This document shows, piece after piece, positions 33,317-41,868 of a stretch of 64,000 bases of DNA (position 1 is its first letter; each line of letters starts with the position of its first letter). The stretch is from Mesonia mobilis DSM 19841 (GTDB taxonomy: Bacteria; Bacteroidota; Bacteroidia; Flavobacteriales; Flavobacteriaceae). The position numbers were made by a program, and so were the translations under genes. The notes beneath the pieces are model-generated. The model saw nothing but the letters and a program-made list of their open reading frames with translations. It did not search any database and was not told the origin of the DNA. The stretch spans positions 121,705-185,704 of the forward strand of contig NZ_KE384013.1 of assembly GCF_000423405.1 (NCBI RefSeq), read 5' to 3'.

Positions 33317-35833
33317 ATGCAAAAAACACAACACTATATTTTAGGGCAATGGGTCGATGGTCAAGGAGAAGGAACACCGATTCTAGATTCGGTAACCGGA
33401 GAACATTTTACCAACGTCACCACAGAAGGAATTGATGCTCCTGAAGTGCTTCAATACGGAAGAGTAAAAGGAGAAGCGCTTCGAAAAATGACTTTCCAAG
33501 AGCGTGGTAATATGTTGAAGAAGTTGGCTTTCCATCTTCAAAAACATAAACGTTCTTTTTACGAAATTAGTTACCGAAGTGGTTGTACCAAAATTGATAG
33601 CTGGATCGATATTGAAGGTGGTTTCGGGAATCTGTTCGCCAATGCTTCGCTTCGTAAATTATTCCCAAATCAGCCTTTTGATGTAGAAGGAGAACCAATC
33701 GATCTTTCACGCGGCGGTAAATTTATGGCGCATCATATTTTGGTGCCTAAAAATGGAGTTGCTGTGCATATCAACGCATTTAATTTCCCGGTTTGGGGAA
33801 TGTTAGAAAAATGTGCGGTCAATTGGATGGCAGGAATGCCGGCAGTTGTATTACCTGCACCGCAAAGTGCTTATTTAACAGAAGCGGTCGTGAAGGTAAT
33901 CATCGCTTCTGGAATTTTACCGGAAGGCGCTTTACAATTAATTAGCGGAACCAAAAAGGATATTTTCGATACCATAGAATCTCAAGATGTGGTAACTTTT
34001 ACCGGTTCTGCGGCAACAGGTCAACAACTAAAAACGCATCCACGATTAATTGAAGAGTCCGTTCCCTTTACGATGGAGGCCGATTCTCTTAACGCTTGTA
34101 TTTTAGGTGAAGATGCTGTTCCCGGAACACCGGAATTCAACCTCTTTATCAAAGAAGTTCGAAATGAAATGACGGTAAAGTGTGGACAAAAATGTACCGC
34201 CATTCGTAGAATTATTGTTCCTGAGAATTTAGTGGAAGACGTTCAAATTGCGTTAGGGCAAGCGCTCGATAAAGTTACTTATGGAGATCCTCGTTTAAAA
34301 GAAGTGAGAATGGGAACCTTGATCGATAAAAAACAAGTAGAAAGCGTAAAAAATCAAGTACAAGAAATAGCCAAAACAGCAAATATCGTGTATGGTGATT
34401 TTGAAGGCGGGAAAGCGGTTGGAGCCGATTTTGAAAAAGGTGCTTTCATTAAACCTATTCTACTTCGTGAAGATGATCCTTTCAGCAATGAAGCAGCACA
34501 TATTACTGAGGCTTTTGGTCCGGTAAGTACGATTATGCCGTATAAAGATTTAAATGAAGCGATCGAACTTTCCCGAAAAGGGAAAGGTTCGTTAGTAAGT
34601 TCCATCGCAACGAATGATAATAAAATTGCCGCGGAATATACGGTAAAAGCTGCCACGCATCACGGTCGTATTTTAGTATTAAATCGTGAAAGCGCGAAGC
34701 AAAGTACCGGTCACGGTTCGCCGTTGCCAAATCTTATTCACGGTGGTCCGGGACGTGCCGGTGGCGGAGAAGAAATGGGTGGTAAACGCGGTATCAAACA
34801 TTATATGCAGCGTTGCGCGATTCAAGGATCTCCAACGACTATTAGCGAAATTACAGGAATTTATCAACCCAATGCCGATTATAAAGAAGCTGAAAAACAT
34901 CCGTTTGCTTATCATTGGGAAGATATTAAACCGGGAATGTCACTGCAAACGCATAACCGAACGCTTACCGATACCGATATTATTAACTTCGGAAATTTAA
35001 CCTGGGATCATTTCTATGCGCATACCGATATCACTTCGTTAGAAGGAAGCATTTTCGAGCAGAGAACCGCTCACGGTTATTTTATCATTTCGGCAGCGGC
35101 AGGATTATTTGTCTATCCAAATAAAGGTCCGGTAGCGGCAAATTACGGTTTAGAGGAGATTCGATTTTTGCGTCCGCTATATCATAACGATACGATCAAT
35201 GTTCGATTAACGTGTAAGCAAAAAGTAAATCGAGATCAAAAAGGAAAAGAATTACCAAGCGGAATTGTAAAATGGTACGTTGAAGTTTTTGATGTAAATG
35301 CTACGGAAGAAGAGGAGAAGTTAGTAGCAATTGCTACTATTCTAACGATGGTGCAGAAAAAGCAAACCACGTTTACAGAAATTACCGATGCTGTTTTTGA
35401 AAAAGCGCTGAATGACTTAACGGAAGAAACTCAACCGGCTTGGGGAATTATGACACCACAACATATGGTAGAACATTTGGAGGATAGTTACCGAATTGCT
35501 GCCGGAGAAATTCAGGATTTTGAAATTGCTACTCCGGAAGATAAACTAGAAATGGTACAAGAAACTTTGTGGAACTACAAACCGATGCCTAAGAATTTCA
35601 ATTTCCCATTTTATAAAGAAGGTGAATTATTTAAGTTGAAACATGAAGATCTAGCAACTGCTAAACAAAAATTGAAAGAAGCCAAGGCACAATACGAAAA
35701 TTACTTTCACGAACATCCGGAAGCAATTACGAAAAATGCCGTGTTTGGTGAGCTGAACAAATTCGAATGGAAATTAATGCACCGAAAGCATATTAATCAC
35801 CATTTCGATCAGTTTGGATTATTAGAAAAATAA
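33317..35833 (+). CDS. paaZ: Bifunctional ring-opening enzyme PaaZ with extra C-terminal DinB/DUF1569-like domain
   Basis: 838 residues, about 155 longer than the E. coli enzyme. Residues ~1-515 are an aldehyde dehydrogenase with the Glu in PFTMEADSLNACIL and the Cys in KCGQKCTAIRRI. Residues ~540-680 are the MaoC-type hydratase that opens oxepin-CoA (LTWDHFYAHTDITSLEGSIF, TAHGYFIISAAAGLF). Residues ~686-838 form an added domain with MTPQHMVEHLEDSYRI and a His-rich end (KLMHRKHINHHFDQFG), which resembles the DUF1569/DinB fold. The first two domains are secure; the role of the third is unknown. It lies between repeat-filled gaps in the paa order. Confidence 0.94.
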   Translation: MQKTQHYILGQWVDGQGEGTPILDSVTGEHFTNVTTEGIDAPEVLQYGRVKGEALRKMTFQERGNMLKKLAFHLQKHKRSFYEISYRSGCTKIDSWIDIEGGFGNLFANASLRKLFPNQPFDVEGEPIDLSRGGKFMAHHILVPKNGVAVHINAFNFPVWGMLEKCAVNWMAGMPAVVLPAPQSAYLTEAVVKVIIASGILPEGALQLISGTKKDIFDTIESQDVVTFTGSAATGQQLKTHPRLIEESVPFTMEADSLNACILGEDAVPGTPEFNLFIKEVRNEMTVKCGQKCTAIRRIIVPENLVEDVQIALGQALDKVTYGDPRLKEVRMGTLIDKKQVESVKNQVQEIAKTANIVYGDFEGGKAVGADFEKGAFIKPILLREDDPFSNEAAHITEAFGPVSTIMPYKDLNEAIELSRKGKGSLVSSIATNDNKIAAEYTVKAATHHGRILVLNRESAKQSTGHGSPLPNLIHGGPGRAGGGEEMGGKRGIKHYMQRCAIQGSPTTISEITGIYQPNADYKEAEKHPFAYHWEDIKPGMSLQTHNRTLTDTDIINFGNLTWDHFYAHTDITSLEGSIFEQRTAHGYFIISAAAGLFVYPNKGPVAANYGLEEIRFLRPLYHNDTINVRLTCKQKVNRDQKGKELPSGIVKWYVEVFDVNATEEEEKLVAIATILTMVQKKQTTFTEITDAVFEKALNDLTEETQPAWGIMTPQHMVEHLEDSYRIAAGEIQDFEIATPEDKLEMVQETLWNYKPMPKNFNFPFYKEGELFKLKHEDLATAKQKLKEAKAQYENYFHEHPEAITKNAVFGELNKFEWKLMHRKHINHHFDQFGLLEK

Positions 35834-35852
35834 AAAGTATAAAAATAAAAGT

Positions 35853-35984
35853 TCCCCTCCTTAAAAAGGCGGGGTGCTCGATAGGGCGGGGTGGTTTGTG
35901 TTAGGGATAGCAGTGAAAATCCCGCAGACTTGCGATAGCAAGTTGAGGAATTGTAGCGAATAGCCCGACCCGAAGGGAAACACC
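35853..35984. repeat. Two adjoining repeat elements between paaZ and paaF
   Basis: The first part (35853-35895, CCCCTCC...GGCGGGG...GGGCGGGGTGGTT) matches the element type at 17009-17060. The second (35898-35984) runs from GTGTTAGGGATAGCAGTG to CCCGACCCGAAGGGAAACAC and is the opposite orientation of the outer element at 31910-32010, with a different centre (GCAGACTTGCGATAGCAAGT). Confidence 0.75.
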
Positions 35985-36012
35985 AAAAAATATAAATACA
36001 AAAAGCGATTTT

Positions 36013-36771
36013 ATGAGTACAGAAGAAGCATACGTAAAAAAGCATATTGAAAATAACGTAGCCACGATTGAGTTTTTTCATCCGGCGCATAACAGTTTGC
36101 CGGGAAAAATTTTGGCGCAATTAACCGATACGATTACAGAAGTTGGTCAAAATGATGAGATTTTAGTGATTATCTTAAAATCTGGCGGAAACCGTACATT
36201 TTGCGCAGGAGCAAGTTTTACAGAACTCATTTCGATCAATGATGAGCAAACGGGAGAAAAATTCTTTATGGGTTTTGCCAACGTGATCAATGCGATGCGT
36301 AAATGCCCAAAATTTATTATTGGTCGTGTGCAAGGGAAAACGGTTGGTGGCGGCGTTGGTTTGGCATCGGCAATGGATTATTGCATGGCAACCAAATTTG
36401 CAGCGATTAAATTAAGCGAATTGAATATTGGTATTGGTCCGTTTGTCGTTGGTCCGGCAGTAGAGCGTAAATTAGGCGTCAGCGGAATGTCGCAAATCGC
36501 TATCGATGCGAATTCGTTTTATTCGCCAGAATGGGCGCAACAAAAAGGTTTGTACGCGCAAGTTTACGATACTACAGAAGAATTAGATGAAGCGATTGAA
36601 GCCTTTGCTCAAAATTTATGTAATTACAATCCGGAAGCCGTTAAAGAAATGAAGCAAATGTTTTGGCGCGGCACCGAAGATTGGGACGAGTTACTTAACG
36701 AACGCGCAAAAATTAGCGGAAGATTGGTGTTAAGTGAATTTACGAAGAAGAAGTTAGAGAAGTATCAGTAG
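36013..36771 (+). CDS. paaF: Enoyl-CoA hydratase family protein, probable PaaF
   Basis: 252 residues of the crotonase fold. Oxyanion-hole regions RTFCAGASFTEL and GKTVGGGVGLASAMDYCMAT are visible. The catalytic-position Glu falls in IKLSELNIGIGP, as expected for a hydratase and unlike PaaG in this operon. It would hydrate 2,3-dehydroadipyl-CoA to 3-hydroxyadipyl-CoA before PaaH. Sequence alone cannot exclude a related isomerase, so the symbol rests on pathway completeness. Confidence 0.75.
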   Translation: MSTEEAYVKKHIENNVATIEFFHPAHNSLPGKILAQLTDTITEVGQNDEILVIILKSGGNRTFCAGASFTELISINDEQTGEKFFMGFANVINAMRKCPKFIIGRVQGKTVGGGVGLASAMDYCMATKFAAIKLSELNIGIGPFVVGPAVERKLGVSGMSQIAIDANSFYSPEWAQQKGLYAQVYDTTEELDEAIEAFAQNLCNYNPEAVKEMKQMFWRGTEDWDELLNERAKISGRLVLSEFTKKKLEKYQ

Positions 36772-37217
36772 ATTGGAGAAGGTAGAGATGAGAGGTGAGT
36801 CGTTCTAAGATTAGTGATTATGAAAAGTAACTATTATTTTAAATTTGAAGATTTAAAAGTTTATCAAAAAGCAATAGACTTTGGAGAACAAGTAAATCAT
36901 CAAATTGAAAAATTTCCAAATCACGAGACTTATAAATTAGCTACTCAATTTATAAGAGCAGCAGATTCTATTGCTTTAAATATAGCGGAAGGTTCTGCAA
37001 GTACAGATGCAAATTTTATTCGTTATCTAAAAATGGCTTGGGATAGTAGCCACGAATGCGTTGCAGCATCAACCAAAGCACGACTTCGAAATTATATAGG
37101 TTTTGATGAGGATGAAGCAAATAGAAAAGCGATTACAGAAATTTCTAAGATGATTTCATCTTTAATCAACCACTTGAAAAATAAATAAACTCACCACTCA
37201 TCTCTCAAAACTAAAAG
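36771..37217 (+). repeat. Element C: period-7 inverted arms around a four-helix-bundle gene
   Basis: Starting in the paaF stop codon the left arm reads as heptads GATTGGA GAAGGTA GAGATGA GAGGTGA GTCGTTC. The right arm on the opposite strand reads GTTTTGA GAGATGA GTGGTGA GT. AGAGATGAGAGGTGAGT (36784-36800) pairs with 37189-37205 at 16 of 17 bases, and the right arm starts at the base after the small gene's stop. Confidence 0.85.
36814..37188 (+). CDS. Four-helix-bundle protein (23S rRNA intervening-sequence family), copy C
   Basis: 124 residues, helical. It has the more usual family motif YKLATQFIRAADSIALNIAE followed by GSASTDANFIRYLKMA. It is of a different subfamily from copies A and B. 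It lies between paaF and paaY in the same orientation, with its stop codon touching the right inverted arm. Function unknown. Confidence 0.87.
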   Translation: MIMKSNYYFKFEDLKVYQKAIDFGEQVNHQIEKFPNHETYKLATQFIRAADSIALNIAEGSASTDANFIRYLKMAWDSSHECVAASTKARLRNYIGFDEDEANRKAITEISKMISSLINHLKNK

Positions 37218-37225
37218 TCTATAAA

Positions 37226-37822
37226 ATGATCTACAGTTTCAAAAACCACATTCCCGTCATTCACGAAAGCAGTTTTGTGCATCCGTTGGCGGCAGTAACC
37301 GGTAATGTAATAATCGGAAAAGACTGCTATATTGGTCCGGGAGCGGCAATTCGTGGCGATTGGGGAGAAATAATATTAGAAGATGGTGTTAACGTACAAG
37401 AAAATTGTACCGTTCATATGTTCCCCGGCAAAAGTATTGTGCTCAAAAAAGGAGCGCACGTAGGTCACGGAGCTATTATTCACGGTGCCAATTTAGGCGA
37501 AAACTGCTTGATCGGGATGAATTCAGTGATAATGGATGATGCTGAAATTGGTGATGAATGTATCGTTGGTGCGATGGCATTTGTAAAAGCAGAAACCCGC
37601 ATACCAAAACGAAGTTTAGTCGTTGGCAATCCGGCAAAAGTGATAAAAGAAATCTCTGATGATATGATCGCTTGGAAAACAGCCGGAACAAAACTTTATC
37701 AACGTTTACCGGCAGATTGCCACGAAAGTTTGCGTGAGGTTGAACCTTTACGAGAAATTCCTAAAGATCGTCCCGAGCAAGAGAACTTTTACCAAACCTT
37801 AAACGAGTTTAGGGAAAAATAA
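37226..37822 (+). CDS. paaY: PaaY, hexapeptide-repeat thioesterase/gamma-carbonic-anhydrase-like protein
   Basis: 198 residues. The left-handed beta-helix is evident from repeated I/V-G-x-x units (VIIGKDCYIGPGAAIRGDWG, GHGAIIHGANLGENCLIGMN). Metal-binding His residues occur in CTVHMFPGK and GAHVGHGAIIHGA. In other bacteria PaaY hydrolyses the CoA ester of a dead-end oxepin product, relieving CoA depletion. The length matches PaaY rather than short carbonic-anhydrase homologues. Confidence 0.9.
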   Translation: MIYSFKNHIPVIHESSFVHPLAAVTGNVIIGKDCYIGPGAAIRGDWGEIILEDGVNVQENCTVHMFPGKSIVLKKGAHVGHGAIIHGANLGENCLIGMNSVIMDDAEIGDECIVGAMAFVKAETRIPKRSLVVGNPAKVIKEISDDMIAWKTAGTKLYQRLPADCHESLREVEPLREIPKDRPEQENFYQTLNEFREK

Positions 37823-37865
37823 GATTAAATTTGAAGAGCAATTTCCAAAAAAGGAATATTCAGTA

Positions 37866-39176
37866 ATGAAAGAAATTGAAATTAAACTCCCCAAGATGGG
37901 AGAAAGTATAGAAGAAGGAACCATCATTAGTTGGTCGGTTGCGGTTGGAGATGAAGTAGAGCAAGACCAAACCATTCTTGAAGTAGCTACCGATAAAGTA
38001 GATTCTGAAGTTCCGGCGCCGGCAACAGGAACGATCACTCAGCTTTTAGTCGAGCCCGATCAAGTGGTAAAAGTTGGGCAGATAATTGCTAAGATGGAAG
38101 CAGGAGAGGTAAAAGCTTCTAAAGAAAAACCGACTCCTTCAGCATCAAAAGATGCAGCAAAAGAAACTTCTCAAAAACCGGCTCCGCAAGTTCCTAAAAA
38201 GCAAATTTCTTCTGCTTCGAATTCTGCTTCAAGTTATACGTTGAATTCAAATCAAAATACATTTTTTTCGCCTTTAGTGGTGAGTATTGCTAAGCAGCAT
38301 CACATTAGTTTTGAAGAGTTGGCAAGAATCCCGGCAACAGGAAATGACGGTCGATTACGAAAAAGCGATATTTTTAAATACATTGAAGAAGGTCGTCCGG
38401 CACAATTTGCACAACCTGTTCCTGAAGCTTCAGGATTTCAAGTGCCCAATTTGAAATTGGATAAAGAAAAAGGTAAAATTGTCGAGATGGATCGTATGCG
38501 CCAAATGATTGCCGATCATATGGTGTTTTCCAAACATACTTCGCCGCACGTAACCGCTTATGTGGAAGCCGATTTAACCGATATGGTGAATTGGCGAAAT
38601 GCGAATAAAAAAGCCTTTCAAGAAAAATACGGAGAAAAACTTACGTTTACGCCACTTTTTGTTGAAGCAGTAGCCAAAGCGGTGAAAGATTTTCCGATGA
38701 TCAATGTTTCGGTCGATGGGAAAAATATCATAGTAAAAGAAAATATCAATATCGGGATGGCAACAGCTTTACCTAGCGGAAATTTAATCGTTCCCGTGGT
38801 GAAAAATGCCGATCAAAAAGACTTAAAAACAATCGCTGCGGAAGTAAATGCGCTTGCCGAAAAAGCACGAAATAATAAACTAAAACACGACGAAACCAGC
38901 GGAAGCACCTTCACTATTTCTAATGTAGGAACTTTTGGAAGCTTAATGGGAACACCCATTATCAATCAGCCGGAAGTCGCTATTCTTGCTACGGGAATTA
39001 TCAAGAAACGAGCAGAAGTGATGGAGTATGAAGATGGCGATAAAATTGAGATCAGACAGATGATGTATTTGTCCTTATCGTTCGATCACCGCGTGGTCGA
39101 TGGCTTTCTAGGCGGAAGTTTCTTAAGACGAGTCGCTGATTATTTTGAAGATTTTGATGTCGAAAAGACTTTTTGA
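37866..39176 (+). CDS. 2-oxoacid dehydrogenase E2 (dihydrolipoyl acyltransferase)
   Basis: 436 residues. The order is lipoyl domain (LPKMGESIEEGTI, lipoyl Lys in VATDKVDSEV), a Ser/Pro/Ala linker, an E1/E3-binding domain (IPATGNDGRLRKSDIFKYI) and the catalytic domain with the DHRVVDG active-site motif. It transfers the acyl group made by E1 to CoA. Together with the fused E1 gene downstream it forms a branched-chain-type complex, but no E3 gene is in the window. Its place in the paa cluster suggests a link to phenylacetyl-CoA supply, as an inference. Confidence 0.92.
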   Translation: MKEIEIKLPKMGESIEEGTIISWSVAVGDEVEQDQTILEVATDKVDSEVPAPATGTITQLLVEPDQVVKVGQIIAKMEAGEVKASKEKPTPSASKDAAKETSQKPAPQVPKKQISSASNSASSYTLNSNQNTFFSPLVVSIAKQHHISFEELARIPATGNDGRLRKSDIFKYIEEGRPAQFAQPVPEASGFQVPNLKLDKEKGKIVEMDRMRQMIADHMVFSKHTSPHVTAYVEADLTDMVNWRNANKKAFQEKYGEKLTFTPLFVEAVAKAVKDFPMINVSVDGKNIIVKENINIGMATALPSGNLIVPVVKNADQKDLKTIAAEVNALAEKARNNKLKHDETSGSTFTISNVGTFGSLMGTPIINQPEVAILATGIIKKRAEVMEYEDGDKIEIRQMMYLSLSFDHRVVDGFLGGSFLRRVADYFEDFDVEKTF

Positions 39177-39640
39177 TTCAAGACGTGTTGAAACAAGATA
39201 TTTGAATTTTAATGAGAAGACATAATTTTAAAAAGTTACAAATTTGGATTGAAGCTATGGATTTAATAGATGAAAATTATCTCTTAACATCAGAACTGCC
39301 CGATTATGAAAAATTTGGTTTAAGAACACAGATGAATCGTTCTTCAGTCTCCATTGCTTCAAATATTTCTGAGGGTTCAAGCAAACGAACAAACAAGCAT
39401 TTTGTAAAATACTTAGACGATAGTTTAGGTTCAGCATGCGAATGGGAAACTCAATTAAATGTCTGTTTTCGACAAAATTTCATTTCAGAAGATAAGTTTC
39501 AAGATCTAGAAAAGAAAGTTCAAAAATTACAAAGTAAAATTTCAAATTTTATTGATTCATTAGATATGAATGAATGATTTTTTAAAAAAGCAGAAAGCAT
39601 CATATTTCAAAAAGTCATGCTTCCTGTTTCAAAACAAAAT
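39177..39640 (+). repeat. Element D: period-7 inverted arms around a four-helix-bundle gene
   Basis: The left arm reads GATTCAA GACGTGT (T) GAAACAA GATATTT GAATTTT from just before the E2 stop. The right arm on the opposite strand reads GAAACAG GAAGCAT GACTTTT (T) GAAATAT GATGCTT. TTGAAACA (39188-39195) pairs with TGTTTCAA (39625-39632). The pairing is shorter than in A, C or E but the heptad phase is kept in both arms. Confidence 0.65.
39212..39577 (+). CDS. Four-helix-bundle protein (23S rRNA intervening-sequence family), copy D
   Basis: 121 residues, helical. It carries FGLRTQMNRSSVSIASNISE and GSSKRTNKHFVKYLDDSLGS, the classic motif of the family. It is placed between the E2 and E1 genes of one enzyme complex, in their orientation, so it must be tolerated within a co-transcribed unit. 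Function unknown. Confidence 0.88.
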   Translation: MRRHNFKKLQIWIEAMDLIDENYLLTSELPDYEKFGLRTQMNRSSVSIASNISEGSSKRTNKHFVKYLDDSLGSACEWETQLNVCFRQNFISEDKFQDLEKKVQKLQSKISNFIDSLDMNE

Positions 39641-39643
39641 ATA

Positions 39644-41689
39644 ATGATAAATAAAGATATCCTTAAAAAAGCCTTTCGTCACCTTTGTACGGCGAAGGCG
39701 ATGACCGAGTTATACGAAGAGAACTTTAAGGTAGTTTCTAAATATGTACATGCAACCTCGCGCGGCCACGAAGTCATTCAAACTGCAGTGGGGATGCAAT
39801 TGTTGCCACAAGATTATGTGTTTCCGTATTACCGAGACGATTCCATTTTATTGTCGATCGGGATGGAACCAAAAGACTTGATGTTGCAGTTATTTGCCAA
39901 AAAAGACGATCCTTTTTCCGGTGGAAGAACCTATTATTCGCACCCGAGTTTGCGTGATGACGATAAACCTAAAGTTCCGCATCAAAGTTCAGCCACGGGA
40001 ATGCAAGCTATTCCGGCTACGGGAGTAGCGATGGGAATGTGGTACAAAGAAACCGAAGGAATTCAAGATACCGAAAAGCCAGTCGTGGTTTGCTCACTCG
40101 GTGACGCTTGTGTAACCGAAGGAGAAGTTGCAGAAGCTTTTCAAATGGCGGTGTTAAAGAAATTACCTATTCTTTACATCGTGCAAGATAACGGTTGGGA
40201 TATTTCTGCGAACGAGAAAGAAACACGAGCGCAAAACGCTGCAGAATATGCAAGAGGTTTTAATGGTTTAGAGGCAATTTCGATTGACGGAACTAATTTT
40301 GAAGAAAGTTATAGCACGGTCAAAAATGCGATTGAAACGATTCGGGAAGAACGAAGACCAATGCTTATTCACGCGAAAGTTCCGTTATTAAATCACCATA
40401 CTTCAGGAGTTCGAATGGAATTTTATCGCGACGATTTAGAAGAAGCAAAAACACGCGATCCTTTTCCGAAGATGAAAAAATATTTAGCTGAAAATGGTTT
40501 TTCCGAAGATGAATTGGAAGCGATTGAAGCTTTAGCTCGTGTGAAAGTAAAAGAAGATTATTTAGAAGCTGAAAAAGCCGAAGACCCTTCACCGGAAGAT
40601 TTATTTACACACGATTTTGCACCTACGACGGTTACCGAAGAAAAAGGAGAACGCTCTCCGGAAGGCGGCGAAAAAGTAGTGATGGTCGATTGTGCATTAC
40701 ACGCCATAGAAGAGATTATGCACAACGACAAAACCAGTTTGTTGTACGGTCAAGATGTTGGTGGTCGTTTGGGCGGTGTTTTTCGTGAAGCAGCAACCTT
40801 AGCTCAAAAATTCGGGGATAATCGAGTTTTTAATACGCCAATTCAAGAAGCATTCATTATTGGTTCAACGGTTGGGATGTCTGCCGTTGGTTTAAAACCT
40901 ATCGTTGAAGTTCAGTTTGCCGATTATATTTGGCCGGGTCTCAATCAATTATTTACCGAAGTAAGTAGAAGCTGCTATTTATCGAATGGTAAATGGCCGG
41001 TTTCAATGGTGCTGCGTGTACCGATTGGCGCTTACGGTAGCGGAGGTCCTTACCATTCTTCTTCCGTAGAAAGTGTAGTAACCAATATTCGCGGACTCAA
41101 AATAGCGTATCCAAGCAACGGAGCCGATTTAAAAGGATTATTGAAAGCTGCTTATCACGACCCAAATCCGGTGGTGATCTTTGAACATAAAGGTTTGTAT
41201 TGGAGCAAAGTTCCCGGTACTAAAGGTGCAACGTCTATCGAACCTGCAGCAGATTATGTATTGCCATTCGGTAAAGCTTGGGTTTTACAAGAGATCTGGA
41301 AACAAGAAGAGAAAGAAACCATTGCTATTGTAACTTATGGTATGGGCGTGCATTGGGCGATGAATGCTTCCGAAGAATTAGGAATGCAAGACCAAATTGA
41401 AGTGATCGATCTACGAACCCTTGCTCCGCTTGATGAAGAAACTGTGATGAAATCGGTAAAAAAATGTGGTAAATGTTTAGTAGTAACCGAAGAACCATCG
41501 AACAATACGTTTGCTAGAGCACTTTCAGGAAAAATTCAGGAAGAATGTTTTAAATATTTAGACGCTCCAGTGATGACAATCGGTTCAGAAAATATGCCGG
41601 CAATTCCGTTAAACTCAACTTTAGAAGAAACGATGATTCCTTCCACAGCAAAAGTGAAAAATAAAATTGAAGAACTTTTAGCTTATTAG
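39644..41689 (+). CDS. 2-oxoacid dehydrogenase E1, fused alpha and beta subunits
   Basis: 681 residues from the ATG at 39644 (MINKDILKKAFRHLC). An ATG nine codons earlier lies in the right arm of element D and is less likely. The alpha half holds the thiamine-diphosphate motif (VVCSLGDACVTEGEVAEAFQ ... VQDNGWDISAN), the beta half the DVGGRLGGVFREAATLAQKF and FADYIWPGLNQL segments. This fused arrangement is of the branched-chain 2-oxoacid dehydrogenase type. Substrate range cannot be read from sequence; branched-chain 2-oxoacids are the default, phenylpyruvate a context-based alternative. A terminator follows. Confidence 0.9.
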   Translation: MINKDILKKAFRHLCTAKAMTELYEENFKVVSKYVHATSRGHEVIQTAVGMQLLPQDYVFPYYRDDSILLSIGMEPKDLMLQLFAKKDDPFSGGRTYYSHPSLRDDDKPKVPHQSSATGMQAIPATGVAMGMWYKETEGIQDTEKPVVVCSLGDACVTEGEVAEAFQMAVLKKLPILYIVQDNGWDISANEKETRAQNAAEYARGFNGLEAISIDGTNFEESYSTVKNAIETIREERRPMLIHAKVPLLNHHTSGVRMEFYRDDLEEAKTRDPFPKMKKYLAENGFSEDELEAIEALARVKVKEDYLEAEKAEDPSPEDLFTHDFAPTTVTEEKGERSPEGGEKVVMVDCALHAIEEIMHNDKTSLLYGQDVGGRLGGVFREAATLAQKFGDNRVFNTPIQEAFIIGSTVGMSAVGLKPIVEVQFADYIWPGLNQLFTEVSRSCYLSNGKWPVSMVLRVPIGAYGSGGPYHSSSVESVVTNIRGLKIAYPSNGADLKGLLKAAYHDPNPVVIFEHKGLYWSKVPGTKGATSIEPAADYVLPFGKAWVLQEIWKQEEKETIAIVTYGMGVHWAMNASEELGMQDQIEVIDLRTLAPLDEETVMKSVKKCGKCLVVTEEPSNNTFARALSGKIQEECFKYLDAPVMTIGSENMPAIPLNSTLEETMIPSTAKVKNKIEELLAY

Positions 41690-41700
41690 TTATTGTGCGT

Positions 41701-41733
41701 GACCCTGTTAACAAAAACAGGGTCGGGCTTTTT
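41701..41733 (+). terminator. Terminator at the end of the paa/E1-E2 cluster
   Basis: A perfect 9-base stem GACCCTGTT/AACAGGGTC is followed by GGGC and five T. It lies 11 bases after the E1 stop codon and closes the long same-strand run. Confidence 0.75.
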
Positions 41734-41799
41734 GGTACAATCTTTTTAGGTTGTTTTCTCTACTATATCCTCAAGTGGCAACTCAAAAGAATTTCCCCT

Positions 41800-41807
41800 T
41801 AAATTTG
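41800..41807 (+). promoter_or_regulatory. Possible -7 element for the PPK2 gene
   Basis: TAAATTTG fits TAnnTTTG and lies 61 bases before the PPK2 start, after the preceding terminator. No clear -33 TTG is seen. Confidence 0.35.
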
Positions 41808-41868
41808 CCATTCAAAATCATCTAGTAGTTTGATTATTTTATTAACTTTAATAATCAATCCATTGTTT

